Below are positions 52,358 to 63,791 of a stretch of 64,000 nucleotides of DNA, piece after piece. Made by a program: the position numbers and the translations under genes. Every line of letters begins with the position of its first letter. The first letter of the stretch is position 1. The stretch is taken from NCBI GenBank assembly GCA_964017065.1, contig OZ024786.1, positions 5,681,781 through 5,745,780 on the forward strand, in the 5' to 3' direction. The notes below the pieces were generated by a model. It was not told the origin of the DNA. It saw nothing but the letters and a program-made list of their open reading frames with translations, and ran no database searches. This DNA is from Haliclona indistincta (taxonomy: Eukaryota; Porifera; Demospongiae; Haplosclerida; Chalinidae).

Positions 52358-53003
52358 CACTTTGCACGCGAGAAGCCAATAAAATGGCTCAAATTAATTA
52401 TTGACCCCGCCTCGTGTAGCGCGAGAAGCCATTATATTGCCACAGCTGCGCATCTTCCCAGATCACAACTTTATTCAACGTTGTTTTACTTTCTGTATTA
52501 TAATAACAGTTGCTAAGCATAAGGTCTTCAACATGAGTTAGCTTGATGGCAAAAGCAGCGCTTGGGGAATGAATCAGACAAGATAGTAACAGCTGCATGT
52601 TGAACACCAGGCGCTGTCAAGCTTCACACAACCAACGCTAGAGTAGCAGCTGTTAGTTACTGTGTCTGGGATGGCTTGTAGTGTTTACTCTTGTAATATC
52701 TAACATGTTTAGCCTGTAAGCATAACAAAACCATTGCTAAAGCTATGACTGTAACACGAACACATTGCTCACCTAGTGATCGCGAACAGGGCTCTGCAAT
52801 TCAGAAAACAGCCGTTAGCTAGGCTTCAACAAGGTGCCCAATGGTTGCTACGATCCGTTGGTAGCAGTTTCCAACTAATAAACAAGCGCCTAGCTACACA
52901 AAACAGCCCTTGACAACCCCTCCAACAAAAAGCGCCATTTTGACCAACACAAATTTCGCGTTGTGGGTGGAGCCACATGAATAATTAATTCGCGTGCAAA
53001 GTG
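52358..53003. mobile_element. piggyBac-like non-autonomous element (646 bp) with TTAA duplication
   Basis: The ends CACTTTGCACGCGA and TCGCGTGCAAAGTG are a perfect 14-bp inverted pair, flanked by TTAA at 52354-52357 and 53004-53007. Internally, CGCGAGAAGCCA recurs near the left end. No transposase is encoded. TTAA duplication is diagnostic of the piggyBac superfamily. Confidence 0.85.
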
Positions 53004-53192
53004 TTAATGCTTTTGTAGAAACTCCTTGAGCTTCAGCAAATCACTTATTCGAATTACAATCCTTTAAAGCCCTTATAGGAATATCTCCAAGTGCTCCAAT
53101 TATTTTTGCCTCAAAACACTGGGTCCAACTCTGATAAGCAACTTACTGAAACAAGCAGCCTGCTCCATTTGGTTGAAAAAAATATTCAATAA

Positions 53193-53390
53193 TTGGAGAT
53201 CGAGGTTTTGATGATACTAGCTAAGAAGCATTTAGCAATCCCAGGATCATCTGTTTCCTCTGAATGTCTATTCTCTAAGGAAGGAGAGTTAATTTCTGCG
53301 AAAAGAAATCAAATAAAGTCAAAAAATGTGGATACGATTCTGTTTGTATGCATTGCAGAAAATGTAACTGTAACTTTAACAACAAACTAA
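53193..53390 (+). pseudogene. hAT transposase C-terminal dimerisation domain
   Basis: The frame reads LMILAKKHLAIPGSSVSSEC, LFSKEGELISAKRNQIKSKN and VDTILFVC. This is the hAT dimerisation consensus (LA.+.L.IP.SS..SER.FS.AG.....+R..L....V..L.FL). The catalytic region is lost upstream. The highly conserved Glu-Arg of SERLFS is Glu-Cys here. Confidence 0.8.
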
Positions 53391-53544
53391 GGGTACCTGG
53401 CTAGTAAAACCAAAGTCACGTGATATGTGCTTGTAAACATGATGGTGTGACCGTCTCTCATCAAACAAAGAAGAGAACAGTGTATCATAAGTCAGTATGA
53501 TTATTTCAGAACAAATTATAGATGATGATGATATTCGATATAGA

Positions 53545-53608
53545 TGATGATATTCGCACTCGCCCCTATGATAAAGATGATAATATTCGCACTCGCCCCT
53601 ATGATAGA
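53545..53608 (+). repeat. Two tandem units of about 32 bp
   Basis: ATATTCGCACTCGCCCCTAT with its flanks repeated twice. Confidence 0.85.
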
Positions 53609-53984
53609 TAGTACCTTTTCCAGAATTCTTGAGGTTTTAACCACTACTCAAGGACAATTTAACCGGCACTTACTTCACGAATATCACAAGCCATTTCTGC
53701 ACAGAATAATTATCAAGAGGAGAAAGTATAGTACTCCATGAGCAAAACCCTAACACAATTTTTTTTGATAAAAATTCTTTTTTGTTTAGCAGAAGTGTTT
53801 CTATGTGGTGAATATTTTCGCCATGTGAAGGCCTTATCTGAGGCAGAAGCACACGACTATATTGGCTTGTACTTTGGCTGCTTCTTCCTCACTATCAAAT
53901 GTAACAAATCCATGCCTGCAAGCATTGATCGATACATTATAGCAACTGTTTTCATTTTGCCTATTCTCCCTTCCTTGATGTAAT

Positions 53985-54165
53985 GAGAGTCACGAATATT
54001 TAATGAGGCAATTGACGTCACAGTGTCGTAATAGTAACAGTCAGTGTACATAGGGAGTAAACATAATTATATGTTCCAAGTGTCATGGTGGGTGTGTCAT
54101 TAATAGTCATGAATCTCTAATGAGGCAATTGACGTCACACTGTCGTAATAGTGACCGTCAGTGTA
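53985..54165 (+). promoter_or_regulatory. Duplicated block with consensus CRE sites
   Basis: Blocks at about 53985-54047 and 54100-54165 share AATGAGGCAATTGACGTCAC and GTCGTAATAGTRAC. Each contains TGACGTCA (54013-54020 and 54130-54137), the CREB/ATF consensus. The ORF at 54300 begins 163 bp after the second site, so a promoter role is possible. Confidence 0.5.
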
Positions 54166-54299
54166 CCAAGCACCCTTACAGTATGGTACAGTGTATTTCT
54201 ACATAATACAAATACCACAGTTGATTTATGATAATCATAGTGATACAATATAGTTCATTGACGGCAGTGATTTTGTTTTTGTAGCACTTCAACTCGCAA

Positions 54300-54620
54300 A
54301 TGGATCTGGATAATATCACTATACCAACAACCATAGCTGGACTGTGCTTGTTAATACCATCACATCTGCCAGTCCTGCTCACATCCATGCCAAAAAGTGC
54401 AGACATGCCAAATTATGTACCAGTAGGGACATGTGGCTACAGTATTTATGCTGTGGCCGATTATAGGGAGAAGGTGGCGGCATGTGAATACATCGCTCCT
54501 CCCTCTCTATCTAACAAACTCTTCACCACCTCTAACTTACCTGTTTTTTTTCCACTACTCTGCTGGAGGCCTTTGAGCATGCACAAATTGTCCATGTCGC
54601 CATCTTTTGCTACGGCATGA
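54300..54620 (+). CDS. Unrecognised ORF, first part of TE-type family copy 2
   Basis: A 106-codon frame from ATG reads MDLDNITIPTTIAGLCLLIP, then YVPVGTCGYSIYAVADYREK, with hydrophobic stretches and a stop at 54620. The following open stretch (54631-55041) is in another frame. I recognise no domain. Position and orientation suggest the 5' part of the gene continuing to 55.5 kb, with an intron or frameshift between. Confidence 0.3.
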   Translation: MDLDNITIPTTIAGLCLLIPSHLPVLLTSMPKSADMPNYVPVGTCGYSIYAVADYREKVAACEYIAPPSLSNKLFTTSNLPVFFPLLCWRPLSMHKLSMSPSFATA

Positions 54621-54630
54621 AATGCCGTAG

Positions 54631-55546
54631 CCCCATGGACTTTCTGGACATGCTTCTACCAGACCCAAATCTCCGGCAAAAGCTGTTCGGCGGTTCGGCA
54701 TCGGATACAATGTCACCACCGACAGCCTGCCGCTTTTCTTGCTGTCTAGGGAGGCAAATGGAAAAGCATATCCAATGTTTTGCCGTAGCGTCAAAACGGT
54801 GCTACCATTTCGCTACGGCAAACTCACTCTCGTTGTGTACCCCCGTGTCATTCACAAGGTCAGTGAATTGATAAATGCTAAATTCCAAGTATATTGGACA
54901 ACTAAAGGTAAAGAACCTTCTAAACGGGATTCTAGTATTCCTAGGACTGTTGCAGCAATGCAGAACAAAGTCTTCACCAATGCAGTTAACCATCATCTCG
55001 CTGAAACTCCAGACAAGGACCTAACAGGCAAAATAATTTAATGTGGTTACAATTAATAACTATTTGTCTCGCAGGCTACAGAGTGGAAGCCACCATGAGG
55101 GAGTGCGCAGTCCCACTTGCAACACTATTCTCTGCCCTTGAGGGAACACTGACAAGACCACTACACCACTACACCATTACGTGGTCCTGTCGCAAACCAT
55201 GACTCTAGCGGTGTACAAGACATCAGTAACAACAACGATGGCACGCACACCTACTAGGAGACAATACATTTGGAGGGACGAGCAGGCGCTCTCTCACATA
55301 CCACCAGAGAAAGGCCTGCGCCAATCTCTACAAATGCTTAGGCATCTCATGGCCACAGTGGGCCTACTTGCTGGACAACATGGCCATGGTGATCACAAGG
55401 CATGGAGTAGAAAAAAGCATGAAATTTACGTACAATTAATCCAGACGTCCACTATCATCACCACCTCTATAAGAGGTAATAACAACGGTGCGCCACATAA
55501 AGTGGGCAAGCAGCTCAACGAGCACACAGCTGCATCGGTGAGCTAA
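54631..55546 (+). pseudogene. TE-type gene family, copy 2
   Basis: The open stretch 54631-55041 reads FGIGYNVTTDSLPLFLL, GKAYPMFCRSVKTVLPF and RVIHKVSELINAKFQVYW, with a Lys/Arg-rich end. After an acceptor at about 55074 comes YRVEATMRECAVPLATLFSA, then a stop. Several short frames then carry the blocks shared with 45.8-46.2 kb (YKTSV, KACANLYKCLGISWPQW, AYLLDNMAMVITRHG, WASSSTSTQLHR), ending at a donor near 55543. At least three indels break it. Comparing copies shows that they belong to one large gene family of unknown function. Confidence 0.5.
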
Positions 55547-55559
55547 AATAATTATAACC

Positions 55560-56090
55560 AATGAGATGCTTTTGATTTTCATCCCTAGTTGATTTTAGGG
55601 TTGTTATTTCTCCCTTTATAGTGCAGTCCGTGATTCACAGTATTATATAAAGTACATGTATGTAGGTTGAGAATAAACACTCAAAATGGAGGAAAATACT
55701 AACGCTATATTGCATGTACTTCATCAGTCTGTTTCACAATTGTTTACAGCATGCATGAATTGTGCAGAATCCACAGAAGATACATACCAAAGAGGCTGAT
55801 CTGATGGTAGATTTTAGTACATAATATTAATAACTACTATGAATCTTGACAATTGTTTCGACAACAGTTATAAAATCTTTTTTATAGTCAGGCTCCATCG
55901 AGATGGGATGGTTTGGGGTGACAGAGTAGTGTTACTCTGCACCACAAGCACAGAAATAGCAACAATTGAGTGGAGCATAAACTATATCCCCGCCTATTTC
56001 AGCCACGACAGGACATAATGATAATATTCACTGAATCTGTAGTTTGTTTTGGGTTTTTTAATATTTAATAATTATTATTAACTTCAATAG
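55560..56090. other. Stretch with no supported gene
   Basis: AT-rich; no domain-bearing frame. Confidence 0.5.
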
Positions 56091-56278
56091 GTTGTAGTGT
56101 TGGATACAAAATGTCCACTTATCCACAGTTTGATGACATAAACAGTCAGATAGTAGAGCAGTCCAATGCAGTATTGAAGCGATGCAAGTCATCCTTGTCA
56201 TACATGAACAGAGAACACTTCATAACTCATTGTAAACTTGCGATATGGTATTACAATAGAAAAAAGAAAGTAATTTGA
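56091..56278 (+). pseudogene. KDZ/CxC-type transposase C-terminal fragment
   Basis: After an acceptor (CTTCAATAG) the frame reads STYPQFDDINSQIVEQSN, then KRCKSSLSYMNREHFITHCK and LAIWYYNRKKK. The order (Y..FDDINTQ..EQ.......+.S...M....F......Y..N) is the C-terminal block of KDZ/CxC-like transposases. The Asp and Glu after the block support the call. Only this exon remains. Confidence 0.5.
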
Positions 56279-56705
56279 TTGCAGCCATCAATAATATTAT
56301 TAAGTCAAATATGTCCGGCATTGCCAGCATGCAATCATCATTACCGGGACGAGACTATAGGACTCGTATACTTTCTTCTATGACAATTTCAATTGCGTGA
56401 ACAATAGGGTAACATGGCTAACGAGTATGTTACCTAACGTACTCATTAGCATACACGTGAGCATTTTTAAAAGAAGCTAAAGAGGAGGAACTAATAATAC
56501 CATAACTAAGAGCATTCCATTAAAAATTAATGAGGAAAAAAATGAAAAGAAAGATTGAGTAGAAATAGGCAGAAGAGATTAGGAATGAGAGTTTCTATAT
56601 AGTTATAACAAAGTGACTTGAAGGCAAGGGATCTTGTGGACGATCTTATAAAGAATACAGAGTTTGGGGACGTCAGAAGTGTGGGCAAATTGAGCTGACT
56701 ATACC

Positions 56706-56740
56706 TTTATTGTTGGGATGATAATTATCCCAACAATAAA
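56706..56740. repeat. Perfect 14-bp hairpin
   Basis: TTTATTGTTGGGAT, loop GATAATT, ATCCCAACAATAAA. Confidence 0.92.
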
Positions 56741-56907
56741 CGTGTACACAGCATTTGCAATAATGGTAAAACACTCTTTTTATGCCTAGTTACTTGAAAT
56801 AATTCTGGACACTATTATTGCTGTGATGACATTGAAGAAGTGACTCCTATCGCAATTGATTATTGTATTACAAGGACCCACATTTGTCACTAGCTACAGG
56901 AATACTT

Positions 56908-57036
56908 AAACTCTTACGTACAGCATTCGCAGTTGGTAAAAACACTCTTGAAACTCTTACGTACAGCATTCGCAGTTGGTAAAAACACTCTTGAAACTCT
57001 TACGTACAGCATTCGCAGTTGGTAAAAACACTCTTG
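56908..57036 (+). repeat. Three perfect 43-bp tandem units
   Basis: Identical units start at 56908, 56951 and 56994 (AAACTCTTACGTACAGCATT and onward). A diverged relative lies at about 56745-56795 (CAGCATTTGCAATAATGG). Confidence 0.95.
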
Positions 57037-57039
57037 TTT

Positions 57040-57520
57040 ATGCCTACTTATGCTGTATCATGCATGCTAGCACGACTATCACCATCAACATCACAATCTA
57101 ATAAGGGAAATGATAAAAAGAAAAAATTATATGAATTGTAATTTGTACAGTGCACAGATTACTCAATTGAGAAAAAAAATGTAAACAAGAAAACATTGGA
57201 AGCAGCAGAATTATCATTAAACAACGTCTAGCCATACACGTTTAAAGCTTTACATGTTCATTCCAAAAATAATTTCAAATCAAACATGACTATAATTTTA
57301 ACAAAAAAATTAGTGATAAAATGTTTACAAATTAAGACGATAACATGTACTGATGACAGTAATAAAATGAGTATATCAATAATAATGTTGTGTTCAAAAC
57401 AATTATGATATAATTTTTAATCAAAACTCGAACATTTATACAAAACTATAAATATTATAGTATATAAATATATTTAATAATAATAATATAAATATATAAT
57501 TTAGCTCAAACCCATTGTAC
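57040..57520. other. Very AT-rich stretch without a gene
   Basis: Runs of A and TA-rich sequence; no ORF. Confidence 0.6.
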
Positions 57521-58138
57521 ATGTTGCAGACAACAGTCAAAAAACAGTTATCGCAACTATTCAGGAACAAGCGCAGGAGATCAGAAGTGCCGCAACCAAA
57601 AGAGGCAAGTAAGAAGACAACCTCTGATCTGTGCAGCTATGCTGCACCATCTGATACCTGTGCTGCCCTCGAGAGTGAGGACCATGTCTCCTTCGAGAGA
57701 AATTGTACAATGCTGAAGAAAGAGGCTGGAAATAAGTTTCCTCGAGTAGACTTAATGCATGGGCTTCTTACTCAAACACACAACAGGAGGAAAATGTTGA
57801 TCCAGAACAGCAAGCAAGCTGCTGGCTCAATACTAGAGGAACATAGCTACCTAAAAGATTCTCGTTGGGTATGTCAACCTAAACATGCAATTTATTTTCA
57901 ACTGTATGTTCTGTAGATGATTTTTGAACTTGGTCTACTAGTGGGAAGAGAGAAAGTGGAAGGCATGGCGGAGTGCTGGAAGGCAATGTGCCTGAAGTTG
58001 GTTAAGTCAGCTGATTCATCTCTTCTAGTTTCTTTCCTTGATCGGAAATTTCGAGGAAGCGGTGTCAACTCTTTGTTTACATTGCACATGCATCACTGTA
58101 TCATATCATACCTATCATATCATATCATAATATCATAG
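57521..58138 (+). CDS. SAMD3-like TE-associated protein, partial
   Basis: Exon 1 (to 57868) reads KKQLSQLFRNKRRRSEVPQ, then HVSFERNCTMLKKEAGN, LMHGLLTQTHNRRKML and ILEEHSYLKDSRW to a GT. A 48-bp intron leads to MIFELGLLVGREKVEGMAEC in phase, running to a stop at 58138. The layout (H...L..E........V...M..TF..RR..I........+L...P.L) recalls the family annotated as SAMD3-like, abundant in sponges, cnidarians and fishes and often linked to transposons. The first exon may begin after an acceptor at 57527. Both ends are uncertain. Confidence 0.4.
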
Positions 58139-58389
58139 TCATTTCATACTCACTCAGATTGTATCATTATAATTTTCTGAAAAAACACTTTGTGACAACA
58201 CGTACGAAGTTACGAACATCAGTAAAATGCATGCTAGTGGAAAGAACGAAAGCAATCTAAATAACTGACACATTAATGTGTGTTACAACTGACACACGCA
58301 AGTAGGTCAATTTGACACACTAGCAGTTTGACACGTGTGCTCGTGTGCTAAATTTTGGGACATGCGTTTGACACTTCTAAGTGTGCCGG

Positions 58390-58928
58390 TTTGACACACT
58401 TGTTTTTACTGTGTGAAGAAGAAAAATGAGGAAAGGAGTTGGTGAAGCAGGATGTATTGATTGGTGATGAGACGAAGTCATGCAGGAGGATGTAAATAGT
58501 GTGGAGGAGGGGAACTGTTATAAGTTTGCTGGTTTAGGAGTGCGACAGTTTTCAGGTGTCAAGTATCTAACGTACACGACTGACAGTACGAAAGCAGAAG
58601 AGCTTGAGAAGTTGAACGAGGAATGTCTGGAAGGGAAGAAGAGGAGAGTGGACGTTCTGTGAAAGGAGAGATTGTATCAGTTATTTTAGTGAGTGAGTAC
58701 CTTAGTTGCAAATTTTGTCGTTGCAAAGCTACAGTGGAATGTAATGCAGAATGCACCAAGTGTGGTACGATTTTGAAAGTTCCTATGTACCAGGAAGTGA
58801 AAGCAGCCAAGATTGTGGGTGCAGATGAGATGGGTTCCAGACAACTTAGAGTGCTCATTGAACTGACAGGTTCAACACAGGGCTATACTGCAAAAGCCAT
58901 CCGTAAGTGTATAAAATCGTTACGATGA
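58390..58928 (+). pseudogene. RPA-like OB-fold protein, C-terminal half
   Basis: A short frame gives LVKQDVLIGDETKS. After a frame change, 58480-58662 reads EDVNSVEEGNCYKFAGLGV and RQFSGVKYLTYTTDS, an OB-fold like those of RPA70. The next frame (58623-58928) carries SVKGEIVSVILVSEYLSCKF and a C..C/C..C zinc cluster (CKFC and CTKC) in a second OB unit. At least two indels break it. The N-terminal part of the same family lies at 36.4 kb. In the family, single-strand DNA binding is expected; here it is dead or misassembled. Confidence 0.55.
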
Positions 58929-58959
58929 TCAATCATCAATAGTATATAACATCATATAG

Positions 58960-61016
58960 AATGGAATAAAAATTAATTATATCATCAATATCACTCACTA
59001 ACTCTGGCTCCATACCTAACCTGCCAGAAAGATGGCAGGGATTGGACTTAGCAATCAGGGGTAGCAATTGGAAATTATGAGTATCAAGTCTGAAAAACAT
59101 GGCACCGCTTTTTTCAGCATTTGACCGAGACACATACCAGCGAATTATACCAAACCACCTTGCTGACATACAGCGATATCCACCAGAATTGATGAGATGT
59201 TTAGAAGCAGGAGGTTTCACATTGAACATCACACCTGGGAGTTGGCATGCTGTAGCGTTTGATGAAGTGCATGAAATGTGTGTAAACAAGGACCTTAAAG
59301 GAGCAGTAATTCAGCCAACACAAGCGTACCTCAAAAAAACTTCTCTTTTCTTTAACTATCGGATCATGGCTTATAAAAACCTTGTAAAACAGTCATTTCC
59401 AGAAAAGTTCAAGGTGGCAGATACTGACAACAACACAATTGTGGACAACACAGACAAAGGTCGACGTGTGGAGGAAAACGTTGTACAGATGTGCACTGAA
59501 ATTGCTAAACACAATTTGTTGCCTCATGACATTGAGTCCAATCGTGGTTTGCTGAACGTCTTCAACGGACAAATAGCAACTAATCAACAATCTCACGATA
59601 TGCTCTTGTTTCGAGGTATTGGAAAACAATCATTTCAAGAATATGTATCACATCGCATACTAATGTTGCCCAGCTCCACCGATATCCCTGTAAGGCATAA
59701 AAAACTCGTAACAATGGCAACAGCAAACAAAAGGCAAAAAAAAACAACTCAAAAAGAGCGGGAGCTAATGCAGGTAAATAAATGCTTGCGGCGTAGATTG
59801 GCATGGTGCAACTATACCAATCTACCATATGACTCCTCACAGGAGCAATATTCATTGTTACCAAGAGCAATTGCTGATCAGGATGGCAAAACACCAACGA
59901 GTGGTAAGTTTAATCATCATTGTGTTTTACCGACTATTATATTGATGGGTTGCCTCTTGCTTACTATAGGTTGGCAAGAACGTCCTCTTCCATCATCGTC
60001 ATAACCGTCACCAGGACGCAAACGAAATGTTTCTCGCTTTCGTTCCATTGGAGGAGATGTAACCTCTGTCCCTCCTGATTTCAATGTCAACATCACTGCC
60101 ATATGGAATCAATTGTGGCAGTCTATGCATCAAACTGGCAGACCTGGTGTAGTTGTCAAGCAGTTGCTAACCCAAGAAGCATGAGCAAGATGGTGACCGC
60201 TGTCCTCTGGATTTGTTTCCTGTATCTTTTGCTCATGCCAAGGACTGGCTTCTAAAGAAACACAGAGCCCAATCAGAAGCTTTTATGACTGGTGCAGTGA
60301 ACGAAACTGCTAGAGAGGTTATGACCGAGCTCAGTCAGACGCTTGACAAACCAACTACATCAGCAGCTAGCCTATTAGAACAGCCAGCACACCCATGCAG
60401 CCTCCCCTGTGATACCTCTTCCTCAGTTGTCGCTTGGTCCTGAACCTGTTACTAATGAAGCCAGAGCAGAGGAACGAAGGAAAAGAGCACAGGAGCGAAG
60501 GGAACAACAAGGAAAACCTCCCGCCAATCTGCTGGTCGAAGTGAGACGCCGCATGCAGAGACACCGCGTGCACCGAGAGCTAAGAAACCAAAGACTGTTG
60601 ATCCAGAGATGCAAGAAAGACAGGTGAGAGCAAAAACTCGTACGCTGCTGCTTGGCGTCACTCCAGTTGAAGTAAGTTTAATTCAATACTTGTGCATATA
60701 CAAGAAGCATGAAGTTAAGATCGAAGGGTGCAACCCTCCTAAATTCATTTATTTTCTTGACTTATCCTTTTACTATTACTTCTTTTCATTCCAGTCTCTT
60801 GCAGGGAAGCGCACATGTCCTGCTTGTAACCAGCCTAGAACAGCTGATGATAAGACACCTGACGGACAAATCCATCGGTTTTTGGGCAAGACGAACAAAA
60901 CAAGGTGTCCGTACGGTGATGATATTAGCATACGACAAGCTTTCAAAAAAGATCAGTTAGAAAGAAAGCGAGCAACATGGAGAAAAACACATGTAGAGTC
61001 GGGGATAAAGGACTGA
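58960..61016 (+). pseudogene. Large multi-exon TE-type gene
   Basis: Upstream of the ATG at 59099 the frame reads IPNLPERWQGLDLAIRG, then a TGA. It then runs 300 codons to a donor at 59903: MAPLFSAFDRDTYQRIIPNH, GSWHAVAFDEVHEMCVNKDL and a Lys-rich region. After a 66-bp intron, one stop interrupts PSPGRKRNVSRFRSIGGDV. A shifted frame (60213 onward) gives FPVSFAHAKDWLLKKHRAQS, another an Arg-rich stretch. After an intron, the last exon (from 60795) ends in a zinc-like motif (CPAC, GQIHRFLG, CPYGDD) and VESGIKD. I know the block FxxDRxxY..x.P.HL...W..VA.DE.HE from widely copied sponge and cnidarian transposon genes of unknown function. About three lesions. Confidence 0.5.
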
Positions 61017-61060
61017 TCGCGGGGGAAAGGAGGGCAGGGCGAAAAGAATGTTTTTTTAAG
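61003..61060 (+). repeat. 3' tail shared with repeat copies A and B
   Basis: GTCGGGGATAAAGGACTGAT and CGCGGGGGAAAGG match 24317-24350 and 30917-30950. Here it encodes the last codons and stop of the large gene. Confidence 0.7.
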
Positions 61061-61279
61061 AATCCAGTAAAATTTGAGAAGGAGGAGCCGTATAGCGAGA
61101 GCATGTGAAGAGTAGAAGCGAGCAGAAGATAACTATTAGAGTAGAAGAAAGCGTTTAGTCTTAGAAAAAGCCTTAAACAATATCTCGAGAGGGTGCTGAT
61201 GTTTGCGTTTATATGTACTTACAGACATGTGGTCCTTTATAAAATCGATATTCAAGGGCAAGAGAGAGGCGGACGAAGA

Positions 61280-61443
61280 GGGATCAGGTTGTGAATATGT
61301 AGGTTGTCAGCAAGAAGAGGAAGGTTGCGGAGAAAGAGAAGTGTGTGCAATTGAAAGAGAGTGTGGCTGTCAGTGATATACACGAAGAAATCAGAGAAGA
61401 AGAGATGAAGTTGAAGGAAATAATTAGAATTGAGAAGTCATAA
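61280..61443 (+). other. Charged open stretch, coiled-coil-like
   Basis: Reads VVSKKRKVAEKEKCVQLKES, then DIHEEIREEEMKLKEIIRIE, and stops at about 61443. No start codon or domain. Confidence 0.3.
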
Positions 61444-62131
61444 ACATATGGTAATACCAGTCTGATTTATTCGGATATTGAAATCCAATATAACCAACTA
61501 AGTCGTGCAGTGACTGATGCACATCAGCTTAAGATGGGTAGATCAACACAGTTGCATGCTGAAGTAGAAAGAGTGAATGTCTCACTTTATTGTTACAAGA
61601 TTAATCAACATGGTGCCGTTTTAATATTTCTTATCAGAATATTATTTCAACCATACTGGGAAGTAAAGCAAAAACGAAATATTAATTTGACGTCGCAAAG
61701 ACATACGTCAACAGAATATTTGTTGAACTTCGTTCTGAAGAAAGGCGAAGAGTAACTAAAGTAAGCTTCATGTTCTTTATCTGTTTTCATTATGATTTTA
61801 ATATAGTTGCTTGGACTAAAACCATGTTGTAATCATGCATGCATATTGTTACTGAAAATTGTCATCACAAATTGTAAGCAAAAGTTATCAAATTATGCTC
61901 TAGCCCAATTAAAATCAGGAAAAGGTGAACATTGCATGGCCATCTAAAGACAGAGCTAAACAAGAAATTGCTCAGCATCAGGTATTCAGATATTGACATC
62001 TATTAAACAGGCCATAATTGACATTCAGGATCATCTTAAGGCTGTAGTGGAGGGTACAAAACCATGTCCTAATAGGCAAATACTACTATCGAATAGTCGA
62101 TAGAAACGAAGACAATAAATACAGGACTCAG

Positions 62132-63300
62132 CTATGGATGAATCCCTTCAACACTATTCCAGTGAAGAGGTATAATCACAATAATGCTAAGCTACCAATA
62201 ATAAAAATCTTTACCACAGCTGGCTGATCTAATCAAAACACTCATTGAAGAAATACAGGTATGCAATGTCAAACTAAATGAATTGGAGGAATTTGGACTT
62301 GCATCAAAAAGATAGCCACCTCCAGTGATCAAGCAAAATGCGAGCTAAATGATTGCATTGAAAATGCACGAGCATTAGCCAGGGGCAACCAGCCTGCTCT
62401 TGACTGTGAACATCTACGATCTGTTCAGCCTTTCCTATCTTCGTATTTATTGAAGACAGCGAGGTGAGCAGTGCTGAATCACAAAGCCCAGGTTCATCTG
62501 CACCACAACAACAAGGCCGGATCTGTCTATTTCTTCCCATTGATAACCAGGACGAACACTCAAAAAAGTAAGTAACACAATAGAGTGACTACTGAGTACA
62601 AAACATGCAACAAATTAAAAAATGACTCGATTTAAACAATCTAATAAAAATGAGGGTGTTATTTCCTGAATTATACAATGAGAATGGCAGCGAAAGACGC
62701 CAAAGTATGGGGTACGAAAACGATGGGAGAGATCAAGGCAGAGCATTTGCACTATATTCACAGGCAGGTACGTGCATACGAGTAACATCGATCTATGCTG
62801 TTATTGGCTATATTCATGCCTTGCAGGTCATTTTGAGGTGTCCAGCACTTGCTGGGAAAGAGTATGAGATAAATAAAAAGTTAAGCCATGCTCTCAGTCA
62901 GTGTTTGTATTCCAGAAAAGACAAGGTATAATTAATTTTCTTGTGGTTAATAATAATTATTTATCAATTTCTAGAAATCAAAGGGGAAAGGGAAGAGTGT
63001 AGATGATAGTGTGAGCCAGCTTTATGCGGTGTATACTATAGTTAACGCATGAGCTTGGATCCTTGCATGCAACATGCTTGACATCACTGATGAACGAAAC
63101 TAGCAAGAAGATCAACATTCCCACCAACAAACTGGTGATGCTCGACAGCAAGTTTATACCCGTGACGGAGGATGGGACAGGTACTTGCACTTGTAACATC
63201 AAAGCATTAAAGATTCATTGTTTACATTATTTTATAGACTTAGAATATTGTGATTGTTCGTACAGGTCAAGGATAACATGGCTCAACTGCTAAAAAACAC
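62132..63300 (+). pseudogene. Degraded multi-exon gene
   Basis: Exon-like blocks with plausible donors and acceptors: MDESLQHYSSEE at 62132, LADLIKTLIEEIQ at 62219, SDQAKCELNDCIENARALAR at about 62315, VILRCPALAGKEYEINKKLS with SQCLYSRKDK after the acceptor at 62826, and TSLMNETSKKINIPTNKLVM with LDSKFIPVTEDG at about 63075-63180. Stops lie between several of them. The blocks look like one protein family with a leading helical region, but I cannot name it. Possibly another transposon gene. Confidence 0.3.
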
Positions 63301-63519
63301 ATCTTAGGGCCAACAGGCTGCACAACTGTTTCACTGCAAGATATGCAAGGCACTACCGGTAGGAAAGACAATGGTTTTCAACTTGTGTTGCTATCTTTTA
63401 ATCGGATGCCAGACTTGTTTCCTGCAAGCGACCGACATTGATATGGTCTGCCCGCAATGGTGCGCCGAAGAGGTCTCTTCCATCCCATTAAAAGGTTTCA
63501 ATGACATTTTCAGTCAATT

Positions 63520-63791
63520 GACATGAAAGAATCAATTGAAGCTATCAAAGTTAGATGTGAAAAGTTACAAAGGCTGCAAAAGATGGAAGATGATATGCCT
63601 TAAAAGTTGATGACAGAAAGGAGGCAACCTTTAGAGGCTAGAAAACGAAGACTAGAAGAGGAACAGATGTTAGAAGAGGAAGAAGAGATGATAGAGCGTA
63701 CGATACAGAAGCCAAAAAAATCCACCTTGTGGGATTTGATGCATCGCAACAACGAAAGCTTTCGGATTCCACGAAACGTAACTACCAATTG
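63520..63791 (+). pseudogene. Coiled-coil protein fragment, copy 2
   Basis: From ATG 63522 the frame reads MKESIEAIKVRCEKLQRLQK, a TAA, then KLMTERRQPLEARKRRLEEE, an acidic run, and a new tail (STLWDLMHRNNESFRIPRN). The first two blocks match 33825-33989. The single stop and the second copy indicate a transposon-borne or duplicated coiled-coil gene. Confidence 0.45.
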
